A stretch of DNA of 64,000 nucleotides from Pseudomonas cuatrocienegasensis (GCF_900110925.1 NZ_FOFP01000012.1:1-64000); one strand, 5' to 3'. Shown: positions 43,349 through 50,413, numbered from the stretch's first letter. Translations and numbers: made by a program. Notes: a model not told the origin generated them from the letters alone.

Positions 43349-43372
43349 GCGTTTCTCCTCGGCAGTGGCGCC

Positions 43373-43681
43373 TCAGGCATCAAGTACCGGGCGGAAAAAG
43401 CTGCGCTCATAACTGAGCACACACTGGGTGTCCTCGGCGTACTTGAACGCCGCCTGGCACTCGGCGTCGGCAAAGGATTGCAGCCGATACTGCTCGTACG
43501 CCGCCAGGCTGGGGAAGCTGAACATCGCCAGGCCGATATTGTTGGCGCCTTCCGAGGGCAGAAAGTAGCCATGGTGCGTGCCGCCAAACTTCGCCACCAG
43601 GGCAATCCAGAGTTTGCCGTAGTGCTCGAATTCCTTGAGTTTGCGCGGGTCAAGTACGTAGCGGATATGGCAGGTGATCAT
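43373..43681 (-). CDS. NIPSNAP-family protein
   Basis: 102 residues. MITCHIRYVLDPRKLKEFEHYGKLWIALVAKFGGTHHGYFLPSEG is the NIPSNAP dimeric alpha/beta barrel opening, and FSFPSLAAYEQYRLQSFADAECQAAFKYAEDT the second half. Small cytoplasmic protein of unknown role, 24 bases before the DinB-family gene. Confidence 0.88.
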   Translation of the reverse strand: MITCHIRYVLDPRKLKEFEHYGKLWIALVAKFGGTHHGYFLPSEGANNIGLAMFSFPSLAAYEQYRLQSFADAECQAAFKYAEDTQCVLSYERSFFRPVLDA

Positions 43682-43726
43682 GGTGGTCCCTCAGGTTATG
43701 CCAATTGCTTTACTGGTTAAGCGCGA

Positions 43727-43888
43727 TCAGCTCTCAGGCGCAATGCTGGAGTCGGGCTCGGCCTCGGCAGCCAGCTTCAAGCGGTCAGCCTTGCTGACGT
43801 AGGTGGACTTCTTCTTGGGCGCCAACTTGGCATTGGCCTTTTTGGCGTGCGCTTCAAGGAGCTGTTTGATTTTCTTGCGGCGGTTCAT
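43727..43888 (-). CDS. DUF2986 small basic protein
   Basis: 53 residues from ATG 43888 (MNRRKKIKQLLEAHAKKANA), with an AGGCG site upstream. A longer frame to 43969 has no family resemblance in its first 27 residues. Lysine-rich, with KKKSTYVSKADRLKLAAEAE, matching the DUF2986 pattern as I recall it. It is the last native gene before the cassette array. Confidence 0.7.
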   Translation of the reverse strand: MNRRKKIKQLLEAHAKKANAKLAPKKKSTYVSKADRLKLAAEAEPDSSIAPES

Positions 43889-44057
43889 CTGCGCCTCGGT
43901 GAAGGTCGTACGGGCTGATAGGGAGCTATGGGCTAACATAATTGATTTGACGGTGTTGCGCCGAGCCAATGACGCGGATGCCCAAGGTTCTTGTGTAAAC
44001 GATGATCAGTCCCTGTGCTTATTTGCCCATGAACCAATACCTGCTATTTCTATATAA

Positions 44058-44075
44058 GTTAACGCTGGTTAGGTG
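44058..44075 (-). repeat. Terminal attC core, left end of the array
   Basis: AACGCTGGTTAGGTGAGC. The minus strand has the CACCTAACC core containing the stop of the last cassette ORF. The remainder of this attC is degenerate. Confidence 0.5.
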
Positions 44076-44371
44076 AGCTGTTGCACAGTGAGAGGTGTTA
44101 TTAAGCTGTTTGCTGTGGCTTGAATTGCAAGGCTTACAAAGATAATGCCAACTCCCTGAATAAACCCTGCTGTCTTATCAAGCATTTTGAGCGCAACAAA
44201 AAAAGCTGCGCACGCAAGCACGAATCCGCCTATGCCTGGAATGAGGTTGGTTGTCAGGATGGGGATAAAGGTGAGTACCGTTACGCCCAGTAGGCCGATA
44301 TCAAGTTTCAGCAGTTTTACACCTGCAAAAATACCTGCGAACTGAAGGAGTAGAGAAAGAGGGAGTAGCAT
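44069..44371 (-). CDS. Cassette membrane protein of unknown function
   Basis: 100 residues, almost wholly hydrophobic with three to four membrane segments (LLPLSLLLQFAGIFAGVKLL, GLLGVTVLTFIPILTTNLIPG, GFVLACAAFFVALKML, GVGIIFVSLAIQA). An AGGAAA site lies about 11 bases before the ATG. The TAA stop falls in the CACCTAACC core at the array's left end. No family recognised; holin-like size but no evidence for that function. Confidence 0.6.
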   Translation of the reverse strand: MLLPLSLLLQFAGIFAGVKLLKLDIGLLGVTVLTFIPILTTNLIPGIGGFVLACAAFFVALKMLDKTAGFIQGVGIIFVSLAIQATANSLITPLTVQQLT

Positions 44372-44472
44372 GTAGCGAGGTTTCCTTTCTGCTTTTAGAT
44401 GATGGGTTATGTGTGATGCTGGGTAGGTGTATGGGGCGCGGATTTATTTCTTGTTTTGGTCACTGTCGCCCG

Positions 44473-44781
44473 TTATTTAGGGGGCAAGTCGGCATGGCTT
44501 GATTGACGTCTATTTACTTCATCAATCCTTTTCTCTGCCTGGGTCCTGACGGCCTCAATCCATACTTCATCGCTTGGATTTAATTCCGGGTAGGCTGCTA
44601 CTGCTTTATTAACTGTTTCATCAAAAATGGCAGCCATTAATCGGGCGATAGGAAGTTTGATTTCTCTGTGCTGCTCGGCTGGAGTTTCTGCAAGAACCTC
44701 AATAAGCATGGAATTTAGTGCAGCGCAGGCATCAATGCCGCCATCCCTGAGCATACGTGCTGCGTTTGGCGTCAGTGGCAT
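44473..44781 (-). CDS. Cassette-region hypothetical protein
   Basis: 102 residues from ATG 44781 (MPLTPNAARMLRDGGIDACA), with a perfect AAGGAG 8 bases upstream that settles the start. A longer frame to 44868 is not needed. Helical, with EIKLPIARLMAAIFDETVNKAV and an acidic, polar C-terminus. No family recognised. Its stop lies in CCTAAATAACGG, a degenerate core, and no full attC follows. Confidence 0.6.
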   Translation of the reverse strand: MPLTPNAARMLRDGGIDACAALNSMLIEVLAETPAEQHREIKLPIARLMAAIFDETVNKAVAAYPELNPSDEVWIEAVRTQAEKRIDEVNRRQSSHADLPPK

Positions 44782-44936
44782 GGGTAACTCCTTGTGAGGT
44801 TTTATTTGGAATATGGCCGAGGGCAGGTCACGTGTTATTGAGGAAAGGAAAGATGTTTTTATTGGCACCTTATTAGTCGCAAAAACTGTCCCCTTATGTT
44901 GAGGGCCTGTAACTAGATCTGCCAGCTTTTAGTTTG

Positions 44937-45434
44937 TTAGTCTTCAACCACTTTGGTACCTGCAATGTAATCGTGTGCGCAGCGCTTCTGCTTGCCAAAT
45001 ATAAACAGTATATTTGCTATGGAAATGAACTGCCCTACAGCTGGTATTTGACCAGGTAGAAAGTATGCAGTATATCGCTTTATAAGGTGTTTTTTGAAGG
45101 TTGGTATCTCGCCATTCAAGTCAACAATTTTTATCCTTAATGCCTTTTTCCCAAGTGTTTGCCCGGATTTGATAAGTAAATTAGCGTTGATGGAGAAAAA
45201 TATAGCTATACCCAGTGCCCCAATTAACAAGCTGTAGATTATAGGTGGGGAAGCTCCTTCAGATATTCCATCAAAGCCTCCGGTGAAAAACATGACGGGT
45301 ACCGTTACGACCATTATCGTAAGGGCGTCTATCAGCGATGCCCCGAGCCTTTTCCATCTAGAGGCGGTTGCATTGTTTTTGTCAGTTGTTTCAAGTAGCT
45401 CTGATTGCGGTGGTGCATATATATTATCTTTCAT
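44937..45434 (-). CDS. RDD-family membrane protein in cassette
   Basis: 165 residues. The RDD domain from about residue 25 has the family Arg in RWKRLGASLIDALTIMVV and the later GQTLGKKALRIKIVDLNGE / HLIKRYTAYFLPGQIP. Two to three membrane helices. The N-terminus MKDNIYAPPQSELLE is typical of small RDD proteins. Function unknown, perhaps ion transport. The TAA stop lies in GACTAAC, a partly degenerate cassette core. Confidence 0.8.
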   Translation of the reverse strand: MKDNIYAPPQSELLETTDKNNATASRWKRLGASLIDALTIMVVTVPVMFFTGGFDGISEGASPPIIYSLLIGALGIAIFFSINANLLIKSGQTLGKKALRIKIVDLNGEIPTFKKHLIKRYTAYFLPGQIPAVGQFISIANILFIFGKQKRCAHDYIAGTKVVED

Positions 45435-45455
45435 GAAAGCTTTCCTTGGTTATAT

Positions 45456-45580
45456 GATAACGCCTGCGTTTACGGCTGTTCTGGGAGCGTGAAGGGGGGT
45501 GTTTTTTAGGCTGTCGGCGGTCCATAAATAAATCTGTCCTCTTTCCGCGCCGAAGCGAACGATGTGAATGCTGTTAGGAT
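45456..45580 (-). repeat. Divergent attC site 6
   Basis: The minus strand begins ATCCTAACAGCATTCACATC and ends CGCAGGCGTTATC. The GAAGCGAACGATGTGAATG part matches the other sites, but the body is longer (about 125 bases). Confidence 0.6.
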
Positions 45581-46074
45581 TTGGCAGGTGTGGAACGCCA
45601 TAAATAATAAGCCCAGCCTAATACTAGTATTTCAAGGACAAACGACCAATGCAAAATGAAATTTAACCACCAGGGCTTATAAATAGCCTCTACAGTGAAA
45701 ATAGCGTAGGGTTTATCTATGAGTGGGGCGAACCACCAGATATCACCTACTATTGAATCTAACAGCATGTGAATGAATCCGCTAATTGAGAAAATTAGCG
45801 CGAGTGCTGCGCCTGGTTTATTTGTAGTGAGCTTGAGCCAAATGCTCGACGCTGCCAGGAGGCTCAGCCAAAGTACAGGGTAGTGCGGCCAGTATGTATG
45901 ATGATGATTTTGTCTATTGTCGATTAAGTAAAAATACAACATGTCAAAGTCCGGTGCTATTCCGCCAAGCACTCCGGCTAAGACAAAGAGCTTTGCGGAT
46001 ACTCCAGTATCTGCGAGCTGCTTTAACAGCAATTTCGCAGAAATATACCCAGCTGGCAGATGACCAATGAACAT
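45574..46074 (-). CDS. YdjM-like (metal-dependent hydrolase family) membrane protein in cassette
   Basis: 166 residues from ATG 46074 (MFIGHLPAGYISAKLLLKQL). A longer frame runs into attC 5 and would translate the site itself. GHLPAGY, APDFDMLYFYLIDNRQNHHHTYWPH and FIHMLLDSIVGDIWWFAP match the YdjM/LexA-binding hydrolase-like family's conserved His/Asp residues. Four membrane helices. Function in cassettes unknown. TAA stop in the TCCTAACAG core. Confidence 0.75.
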   Translation of the reverse strand: MFIGHLPAGYISAKLLLKQLADTGVSAKLFVLAGVLGGIAPDFDMLYFYLIDNRQNHHHTYWPHYPVLWLSLLAASSIWLKLTTNKPGAALALIFSISGFIHMLLDSIVGDIWWFAPLIDKPYAIFTVEAIYKPWWLNFILHWSFVLEILVLGWAYYLWRSTPAKS

Positions 46075-46085
46075 AAAGACCCTGA

Positions 46086-46155
46086 CGATTAAGCTAAGGG
46101 CCGCGGAACGCGGTCCCAGCGAACGAAGTGAGCGCTCTGATCGCATTGTTAGGTG
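46086..46155 (-). repeat. attC site 5
   Basis: The minus strand starts ACCTAACAATGCGATCAGAG, has the inner palindrome GGACCGCGTTCCGCGGCCC, and ends CTTAGCTTAATCG. It differs from sites 1-4 in the inner stem. Confidence 0.75.
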
Positions 46156-46160
46156 TGAAC

Positions 46161-46484
46161 CTAAGCAAGAAACTGGGGTACTTTTTCTTTTAAAATTCGC
46201 ACAAGTTCTTGATCCATATATTCATACTCATCCGGAATGCTCAAGCAAATAATGCTTTTCCCATTGATATGGGCTTTATAGCGTTTTTGAAGCTTCTCTC
46301 GATGGATTCTTTCCATTACCAGTATTTTATCCGCCCACTCGATTAACTCTGGGGTGATTGGATTCTCGGCGTCGTGATTGGTGCCTGCTGAGAGCACTTC
46401 TAATCCTGGTTCCAGAGAAAACACCTGTTCAGCCGTTGGGCTGCGAAGTTTATTCTGGCTGCATACGAAGAGGATGCGTTTCAC
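46161..46484 (-). CDS. Cassette LMW protein-tyrosine-phosphatase-like protein
   Basis: 107 residues from GTG 46484 (VKRILFVCSQNKLRSPTAEQ); another GTG at 46493 falls in the attC core. The signature loop CSQNKLRS fits C-X5-R-S of the low-molecular-weight phosphatase fold. The rest, VLSAGTNHDAENPITPELIEWADKILVMER, follows the family. It is shorter than classical LMW-PTPs (about 150 residues), and the usual C-terminal DP acid loop is replaced by LSIPDEYEYMDQEL. Activity cannot be assumed. TAG stop, then the ACCTAAC core 6 bases on. Confidence 0.75.
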   Translation of the reverse strand: MKRILFVCSQNKLRSPTAEQVFSLEPGLEVLSAGTNHDAENPITPELIEWADKILVMERIHREKLQKRYKAHINGKSIICLSIPDEYEYMDQELVRILKEKVPQFLA

Positions 46485-46491
46485 GTAAAGC

Positions 46492-46568
46492 ACCTAACGT
46501 TTGGTTAAGGGGCGGGCTTTAGCCCGTCCCAGTGAGCGCAGCGAACGGTTTGAACCACTAGTTAGGTG
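46492..46568 (-). repeat. attC site 4
   Basis: The minus strand reads CACCTAACTAGTGGTTCAAA, then the inner hairpin GGGACGGGCTAAAGCCCGCCCC, and ends AACCAAACGTTAGGTG. It is nearly identical to sites 1 and 2. Confidence 0.9.
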
Positions 46569-46870
46569 AGCGACTCAACCTGAACGCTGAAACCGATGAA
46601 GTGCAAGATAGTACCTTCTCCTGGTTCGTTCCCGTCAGACCACCATTGCTCGCTATGTCTGAAGTTTTTATCACCAGAATATTCGTCGCGGCCAAATGAC
46701 CATTTGTTTTTATTCAGTTCGTTAACTAGGTTTTCCACGTAGTAAATTAAGAAGTCAGCTAAATGGTCTTCGCCCTTGGCGACCTCGCATTCATATGTGT
46801 TCTTTAGTTTTAGATTTAGCTCTTCCTGTAAATTGAGAAGCGCTATGTAATCTGGTGTCATTCTTAGCAT
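46562..46870 (-). CDS. Cassette hypothetical protein
   Basis: 102 residues. Charged, helical N-terminal half (IALLNLQEELNLKLKNTYECEVAKGEDHLADFL), then FGRDEYSGDKNFRHSEQWWSDGN and a C-terminal GTILHFIGFSVQVESLT. No family recognised. The ATG is 8 bases past the upstream cassette junction and the TAA stop is in the ACCTAAC core, so the cassette has almost no untranslated sequence of its own. Confidence 0.65.
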   Translation of the reverse strand: MLRMTPDYIALLNLQEELNLKLKNTYECEVAKGEDHLADFLIYYVENLVNELNKNKWSFGRDEYSGDKNFRHSEQWWSDGNEPGEGTILHFIGFSVQVESLT

Positions 46871-46875
46871 GGCTT

Positions 46876-46953
46876 CACCTAATGTTTGGTAAGGGGCCGG
46901 CTTTAGCCGGTCCTGAGTGAGCGAAGCGAACGGCTTGAATCACTAGTTAGGTT
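46876..46953 (-). repeat. attC site 3
   Basis: The minus strand reads ACCTAACTAGTGATTCAAGC, inner hairpin GGACCGGCTAAAGCCGGCCCC, and end ACCAAACATTAGGT. It has compensatory stem changes relative to sites 1, 2 and 4. Confidence 0.88.
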
Positions 46954-47447
46954 GCAACACCAACATTGCTTAGTAGCACGTTCTTGAGTTCGCTGATGGG
47001 GAAGCCATTTTCGCCAATACGGACTGGAAGGACATGATATATCTTTGGTGCAATATAGATAATTATGTATTCACTGTTCTCGCGCCATGCATAAATGTCT
47101 GGCCACTTTAGCATTGCGCTTCCGGTTTCGGTTTTAAATGATAACCCGTCAGCTGTTAACTCGACACTCATCTGCTTCTGCATTTGCCGATATTTTTTAT
47201 AGTGCCGTTTTAGAAGGAATGGTACGACAAAAATTTTGAGCAGGAAGGGTAGTGTGACCGCACCTATGGCTGCGCCAATAAAAGCAGAGCCAATAACAAT
47301 GTTTCCATTCAGTAGTGATGAAACTCCTGCCAAAACCAGCAAGCTATCGATAACTAAATGGACTATTTTTGTCTTCTTCGTGAGCTCGCCATTTAATTGG
47401 GCGCTCTTAACGTAGTCCTGCTCTGAGATTGCGAACAATACTGACAT
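46947..47447 (-). CDS. YcxB-like membrane protein in cassette
   Basis: 166 residues. Two membrane helices (about 30-70: IVHLVIDSLLVLAGVSSLL, GSAFIGAAIGAVTLPFLLKIF), then VELTADGLSFKTETGSAMLKWPDIYAWRENSEYIIIYI and a C-terminal VLPVRIG. The pattern fits the YcxB-like family, common in mobile and immunity-linked settings but of unknown function. TAA stop in the ACCTAAC core. Confidence 0.72.
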   Translation of the reverse strand: MSVLFAISEQDYVKSAQLNGELTKKTKIVHLVIDSLLVLAGVSSLLNGNIVIGSAFIGAAIGAVTLPFLLKIFVVPFLLKRHYKKYRQMQKQMSVELTADGLSFKTETGSAMLKWPDIYAWRENSEYIIIYIAPKIYHVLPVRIGENGFPISELKNVLLSNVGVAT

Positions 47448-47455
47448 ATTGACTT

Positions 47456-47521
47456 GTAACCTAGCATTTGGTTAAGGGGCGGGCTTTAGCCCGTCCCAGT
47501 GAGCGAAGCGAACGATTTGAA
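47456..47521 (-). repeat. attC site 2, left part, interrupted by the IS
   Basis: AACCTAGCATTTGGTTAAGG, inner hairpin GGGCGGGCTTTAGCCCGTCCC, then GCGAACGATTTGAA, where the site breaks off. The missing right end (CAATTGTTAGGC) continues at 48901-48913 beyond the insertion sequence. Rejoined, the parts give a site like attC 1. Confidence 0.88.
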
Positions 47522-47593
47522 TGCTGTAATGGACTCCCCCCGCGCCACCGTTCTATACCGAAATCGGTGTTGACTGAGAGTGGGAGAGTCGCG

Positions 47594-48636
47594 ATGAAGC
47601 GTATTGCCGTTGATTTGGCCAAGTCCGTTTACCAGGTTGCCGAGAGTGTCCGTTCCGGCCAAGTGGTGCAGCGCAAGCGGCTGAACCGGGAGGCGTTTAG
47701 GCGATATATACAGGAGCAAACCGAACCGGTCGAGTGGGTGATGGAGGCCTGCGGCACGGCGCATTACTGGGGCCGCGTGGCGCAGTCGCTAGGGCATCGT
47801 GTGAAGCTGCTGCATCCGCGCTACGTAAGGCCTTACCGCCGTCGCAACAAGACCGACCGCAATGACTGCGATGCCATGCTGGAAGCGGCGCGTTGCACCG
47901 ATATTCATCCCGTGCCGGTGAAAACCAATGTGCAGCAACAGCTGCAGCAGTTGCACGGGCTGCGCGAAACCTGGAAGAAAAGCGTACCCAGCGCATCAAC
48001 CTGTTGCGCGGCATTTTGCGTGAAACGGGAATCGAAGCGCCTGCCTCGACTGCCGCGTTTATCCGGGCCGCCCATGAGCTGGTCGAGCGACCCGAACTGG
48101 CGCCCTTGAGCCATCAACTGCATATCGTCCTGGCGGAAATTAACCTGTATGAACAATGCATGGCTGAGTGCGAACAGCAGCTCAAATGCTGGCACGCTGA
48201 TGATGAAGTGGTGCGCAAACTGGATGAAGTCAGCGGGCTTGGTCTACTGACGGCCAGCGCATTAACCGCCGCCGTCGGCAAGCCCGAGCGCTTTGCCAGT
48301 GGCCGTCAACTCAGCGCCTGGCTGGGCATGACGCCACGCGAGTTCAGCAGCGGCGAGCGTCGCAAGCTTGGCCATATCAGCCGACAGGGCAACGTCTATG
48401 TGCGCACGCTATTGATCCACGGCTCCCGAGCGGCGCTGCTGGCCGCGCAGCGATGCCAGACGCGCACGCCGGAGAAGCTGACGCAGTTACAACGCTGGGC
48501 CGTCGAGACGGCGGCGCGGATCGGCCACAACAAAGCGGCCGTGGCCCTGGCCAATAAACTGGTACGGATCTGCTGGGCGGTGTGGTGCCATGAACGGCGT
48601 TTTAGTGGTTATTGGCAAAGCATCAAGCCCGCCTGA
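47594..48636 (+). pseudogene. IS110-family transposase (IS1111 group), frameshifted
   Basis: The N-terminal DEDD (RuvC-like) domain starts MKRIAVDLAKSVYQVAESV at 47594, with conserved Asp in NKTDRNDCDAMLEAAR. The C-terminal Transposase_20 domain follows in another frame (LDEVSGLGLLTASALTAAVG, with catalytic Ser region HGSRAALLAA). The reading frame changes by one base near 47978-47987, in GGAAGAAAAGCG. Joining the two frames gives a full-length protein of about 347 residues. A deletion is the simplest reading; -1 slippage on the A4 run is possible but not established for IS110. Confidence 0.85.
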
Positions 48637-48639
48637 CGG

Positions 48640-48885
48640 CTGGAGTAATCAGAGAGGTGTGATGGTTTTCATGGGGTTGTGGTGAGCAGCAGCACTGTCG
48701 GAACAGGCGAGTCCTGCAGCGGAATAAGGCCGATAACAATCATGATCTGCGTGATCGATTGAACGCTTGGCCCCCGCTGCGCGAACTACAGAGTGGCCAG
48801 GGCCAAGCGCCCATCACAGGCCGGATATACGAATGCAACCGCGCTGACGACAGGTGCAGAAAGAGAAGCTTTGCTCACTACTTGT
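48640..48885 (+). ncRNA. Putative seek/bridge guide RNA of the IS
   Basis: The 246-base stretch between the transposase stop and the right inverted repeat has no ORF. IS1111 elements are known to encode their guide RNA here. A perfect 10-bp hairpin (CGCTTGGCCC with GGGCCAAGCG, 48764-48809) follows two target-like segments. TAACAAT (48734-48740) equals the complement of ATTGTTA in the right attC half. CGATTGAAC (48756-48764) resembles CGATTTGAA in the left attC half. Start, end and expression are not determined. Confidence 0.55.
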
Positions 48886-48907
48886 GGGGAGAGTCCATAT
48901 ACAATTG

Positions 48908-49426
48908 TTAGGCAGGTGCACGATTACGCCTACCAATTTTCCGCCACACTGGTGGCGATGGCATTTTCTCGCTACGAACTATGCGGCCGGTGGTTAGTTC
49001 AACAAAGGCAATAAGCATAGGGCCGTGCAGTGCGTTAAGTGGATGCTCGAAGATTTCTCGTTTTAGCTCAATGAGTTGTCCAGGCTCTAGTTTCACAGGC
49101 TCCTCGTCTAAAAATTCATAAATAGAGCTGTTATAACGCAAATTTGAGTAAAGGCGAGGTGATAGAAACGGCCTGCGAAGATGTTTAATGGCAAGAACCA
49201 AAAATGGGTAAGTGCAGCGCACTTTACAGGTGCGAATGTAAATCGTAGAACCGCTACGGTTTGTAACTATGACGGAGAGGGTGTCGGTGCTGGTTCCGTC
49301 AAAGTTCAGTGTGTAAGAAATTGATGTTTTTATTGGGAAAACAAGCCGATATGCCTTGTAGAGCAGTACAGCTGTTGCGCCGAAAATAGAAATTGCTCCG
49401 CAGATTTTCAGAAACTCATCAAACAT
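48908..49426 (-). CDS. Cassette membrane-anchored protein of unknown function
   Basis: 172 residues. One N-terminal membrane helix (KICGAISIFGATAVLLYKAY) then a soluble beta-rich part: TLNFDGTSTDTLSVIVTNRSGSTIYIRTCKVRC, PVKLEPGQLIELKREIF, basic C-terminus RKIGRRNRAPA. No family recognised. The ATG is 13 bases past the cassette junction; TAA stop in GCCTAAC, the right-hand remnant of attC 2 beside the IS. Confidence 0.65.
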   Translation of the reverse strand: MFDEFLKICGAISIFGATAVLLYKAYRLVFPIKTSISYTLNFDGTSTDTLSVIVTNRSGSTIYIRTCKVRCTYPFLVLAIKHLRRPFLSPRLYSNLRYNSSIYEFLDEEPVKLEPGQLIELKREIFEHPLNALHGPMLIAFVELTTGRIVRSEKMPSPPVWRKIGRRNRAPA

Positions 49427-49438
49427 GTCTCAACACCT

Positions 49439-49515
49439 GCCTAACGTTTGGTTAAGGGGCGGGCTTTAGCCCGTCCCAGTGAGCGAAGCGAACGATTTCA
49501 ACCACTTGTTAGGGC
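49439..49515 (-). repeat. attC site 1
   Basis: The minus strand reads GCCCTAACAAGTGGTTGAAA, inner hairpin GGGACGGGCTAAAGCCCGCCCC, end AACCAAACGTTAGGC. It is the first attC of the array. Confidence 0.9.
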
Positions 49516-49859
49516 TGAGACAGCTGTGAGTAGCATGCTCTTAGCCTTTGAATTGCGACGCTCATGGAATTTTGCTCAAGCTCCGTTGCCACGGAGTGAA
49601 TAAACTCTCTGGCTTTTTCAAGAGGAAGCCCAATAATTTCAAAGGGTAGCCAGTCGTCATTTAATGCTTCCTCATATGCCTCGACTACATCTAAAAGATA
49701 CCTCCCTTCTGATGTTTCCCGAAAGGTCCGATATGCCTCTGGAGAGGCAAGACGCTCTGCGAATTCTTGAATATGTATCGATCCTGGTATGTCAGGGGAC
49801 TGCCACCGTATTGATGTGCAGATTTCTTTCGCTTCAGCGACTAAATGATGCTGAATCAT
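49509..49859 (-). CDS. First cassette gene, hypothetical protein
   Basis: 116 residues, helical and acidic: GSIHIQEFAERLASPEAYRTFRETSEGRYLLDVVEAYEEALNDDWLPFEIIGLPLEKAREFIHSV. No family recognised. The ATG lies 6 bases past the GTTAGGG junction at 49864-49870, so promoter and ribosome site must come from upstream, as is normal for a first cassette. TAA stop in the CCCTAAC core. Confidence 0.65.
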   Translation of the reverse strand: MIQHHLVAEAKEICTSIRWQSPDIPGSIHIQEFAERLASPEAYRTFRETSEGRYLLDVVEAYEEALNDDWLPFEIIGLPLEKAREFIHSVATELEQNSMSVAIQRLRACYSQLSQP

Positions 49860-50343
49860 ATGAGCCCTAACAGTGATTAGACCGAATTCCTCACTAATCC
49901 ATTATGAGAGAATTCCACATAACTACGCCGGCTATCCCCCGCGGCTCTTTAAAAATCTCTTTTATATCAATTGCATACCGATTACGCCCAATCCGACCAC
50001 GTATTCGCGTGACTTCCACATTTCACGCAGCGACGCCGTACACGACTCGTCCGTGCTCGCAAAAAAGCCGGGCAGCGGTGTTGAGCCAGAATAGGAAGAA
50101 GGTGAGGGCGTTACGAGTATTGGGAAGGGCGTGTGGCGCATTCCAAGTTCCCTTTGGCTATGGCTTATTTCGCTGCTGGCATTTGGCCGGCTGGTTTGGT
50201 ATCGACCATAGGCATTTACCGGGTAAACGGCAAGTGGGTTGTGTGGGGTGCCGGGGTTGCGCGTGTCGCGGTGAATATTAGGTGTCGGGAAAGGGTGGGC
50301 GGTTGGCTGTTTTGGTCGTGAGTTATGCGGTGTTTTTGGGATT

Positions 50344-50392
50344 TATCGCGAATAAAGGCTAGGCGCCCCCTTCGCTCCTACAGAGGCATGGC
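50344..50392. repeat. REP pair, degenerate GTAGGAGCGAA family
   Basis: ATCGCGAATAAAGGCTAGGC then CCCCCTTCGCTCCTACA, similar to the right half of 30216-30289. Confidence 0.65.
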
Positions 50393-50413
50393 TTTTTAAA
50401 CGGTTCAGCAACG

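Larger units (their letters stand above)
47522..48900 (+). mobile_element. IS1111-group (IS110 family) insertion sequence in attC 2
   Basis: About 1379 bases. Subterminal inverted repeats TGGACTCCCCCC (47530-47541) and GGGGAGAGTCCA (48886-48897) are set back 8 bases from the left end and 3 from the right. No target duplication is seen. These are IS1111-group traits. The transposase is of the DEDD type, and a long non-coding right end follows it. Insertion between the two halves of an attC fits the IS1111-attC group (ISPst6-like) known from Pseudomonas cassette arrays. Confidence 0.9.
44058..49872 (-). other. Integron-type gene cassette array without visible integrase (CALIN-like)
   Basis: Nine minus-strand ORFs of 100-172 codons are arranged head to tail and interrupted by attC sites. 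Clear sites are at 49439, 47456 (split), 46876 and 46492, with divergent ones at 46086 and 45456. Each clear site starts with a YTAAC core and ends in GTTAGG, with a GC-rich imperfect palindrome in between (GGGCGGGCTTTAGCCCGTCCC). In seven of the nine ORFs the TAA stop lies within the YTAAC core. The ORFs are visibly AT-richer than the flanks. No tyrosine recombinase gene is seen in the window. Confidence 0.9.

Noticed and set aside
46075..46146. N-terminal extension of the YdjM-like cassette ORF
   Set aside because: These codons lie in attC 5 and translate the recombination site; the ATG at 46074 is a better start.
44000..50000. Tandem repeats read as a CRISPR array
   Set aside because: The repeats are about 75 bases, imperfectly palindromic and separated by whole genes, unlike CRISPR repeats with 30-base spacers. 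No cas genes are present.
49873..50321. Possible integrase remnant in the short frames of this gap
   Set aside because: I looked for IntI motifs such as the RHSFATHLLE box and found none. Weak similarity of a few residues is not evidence.
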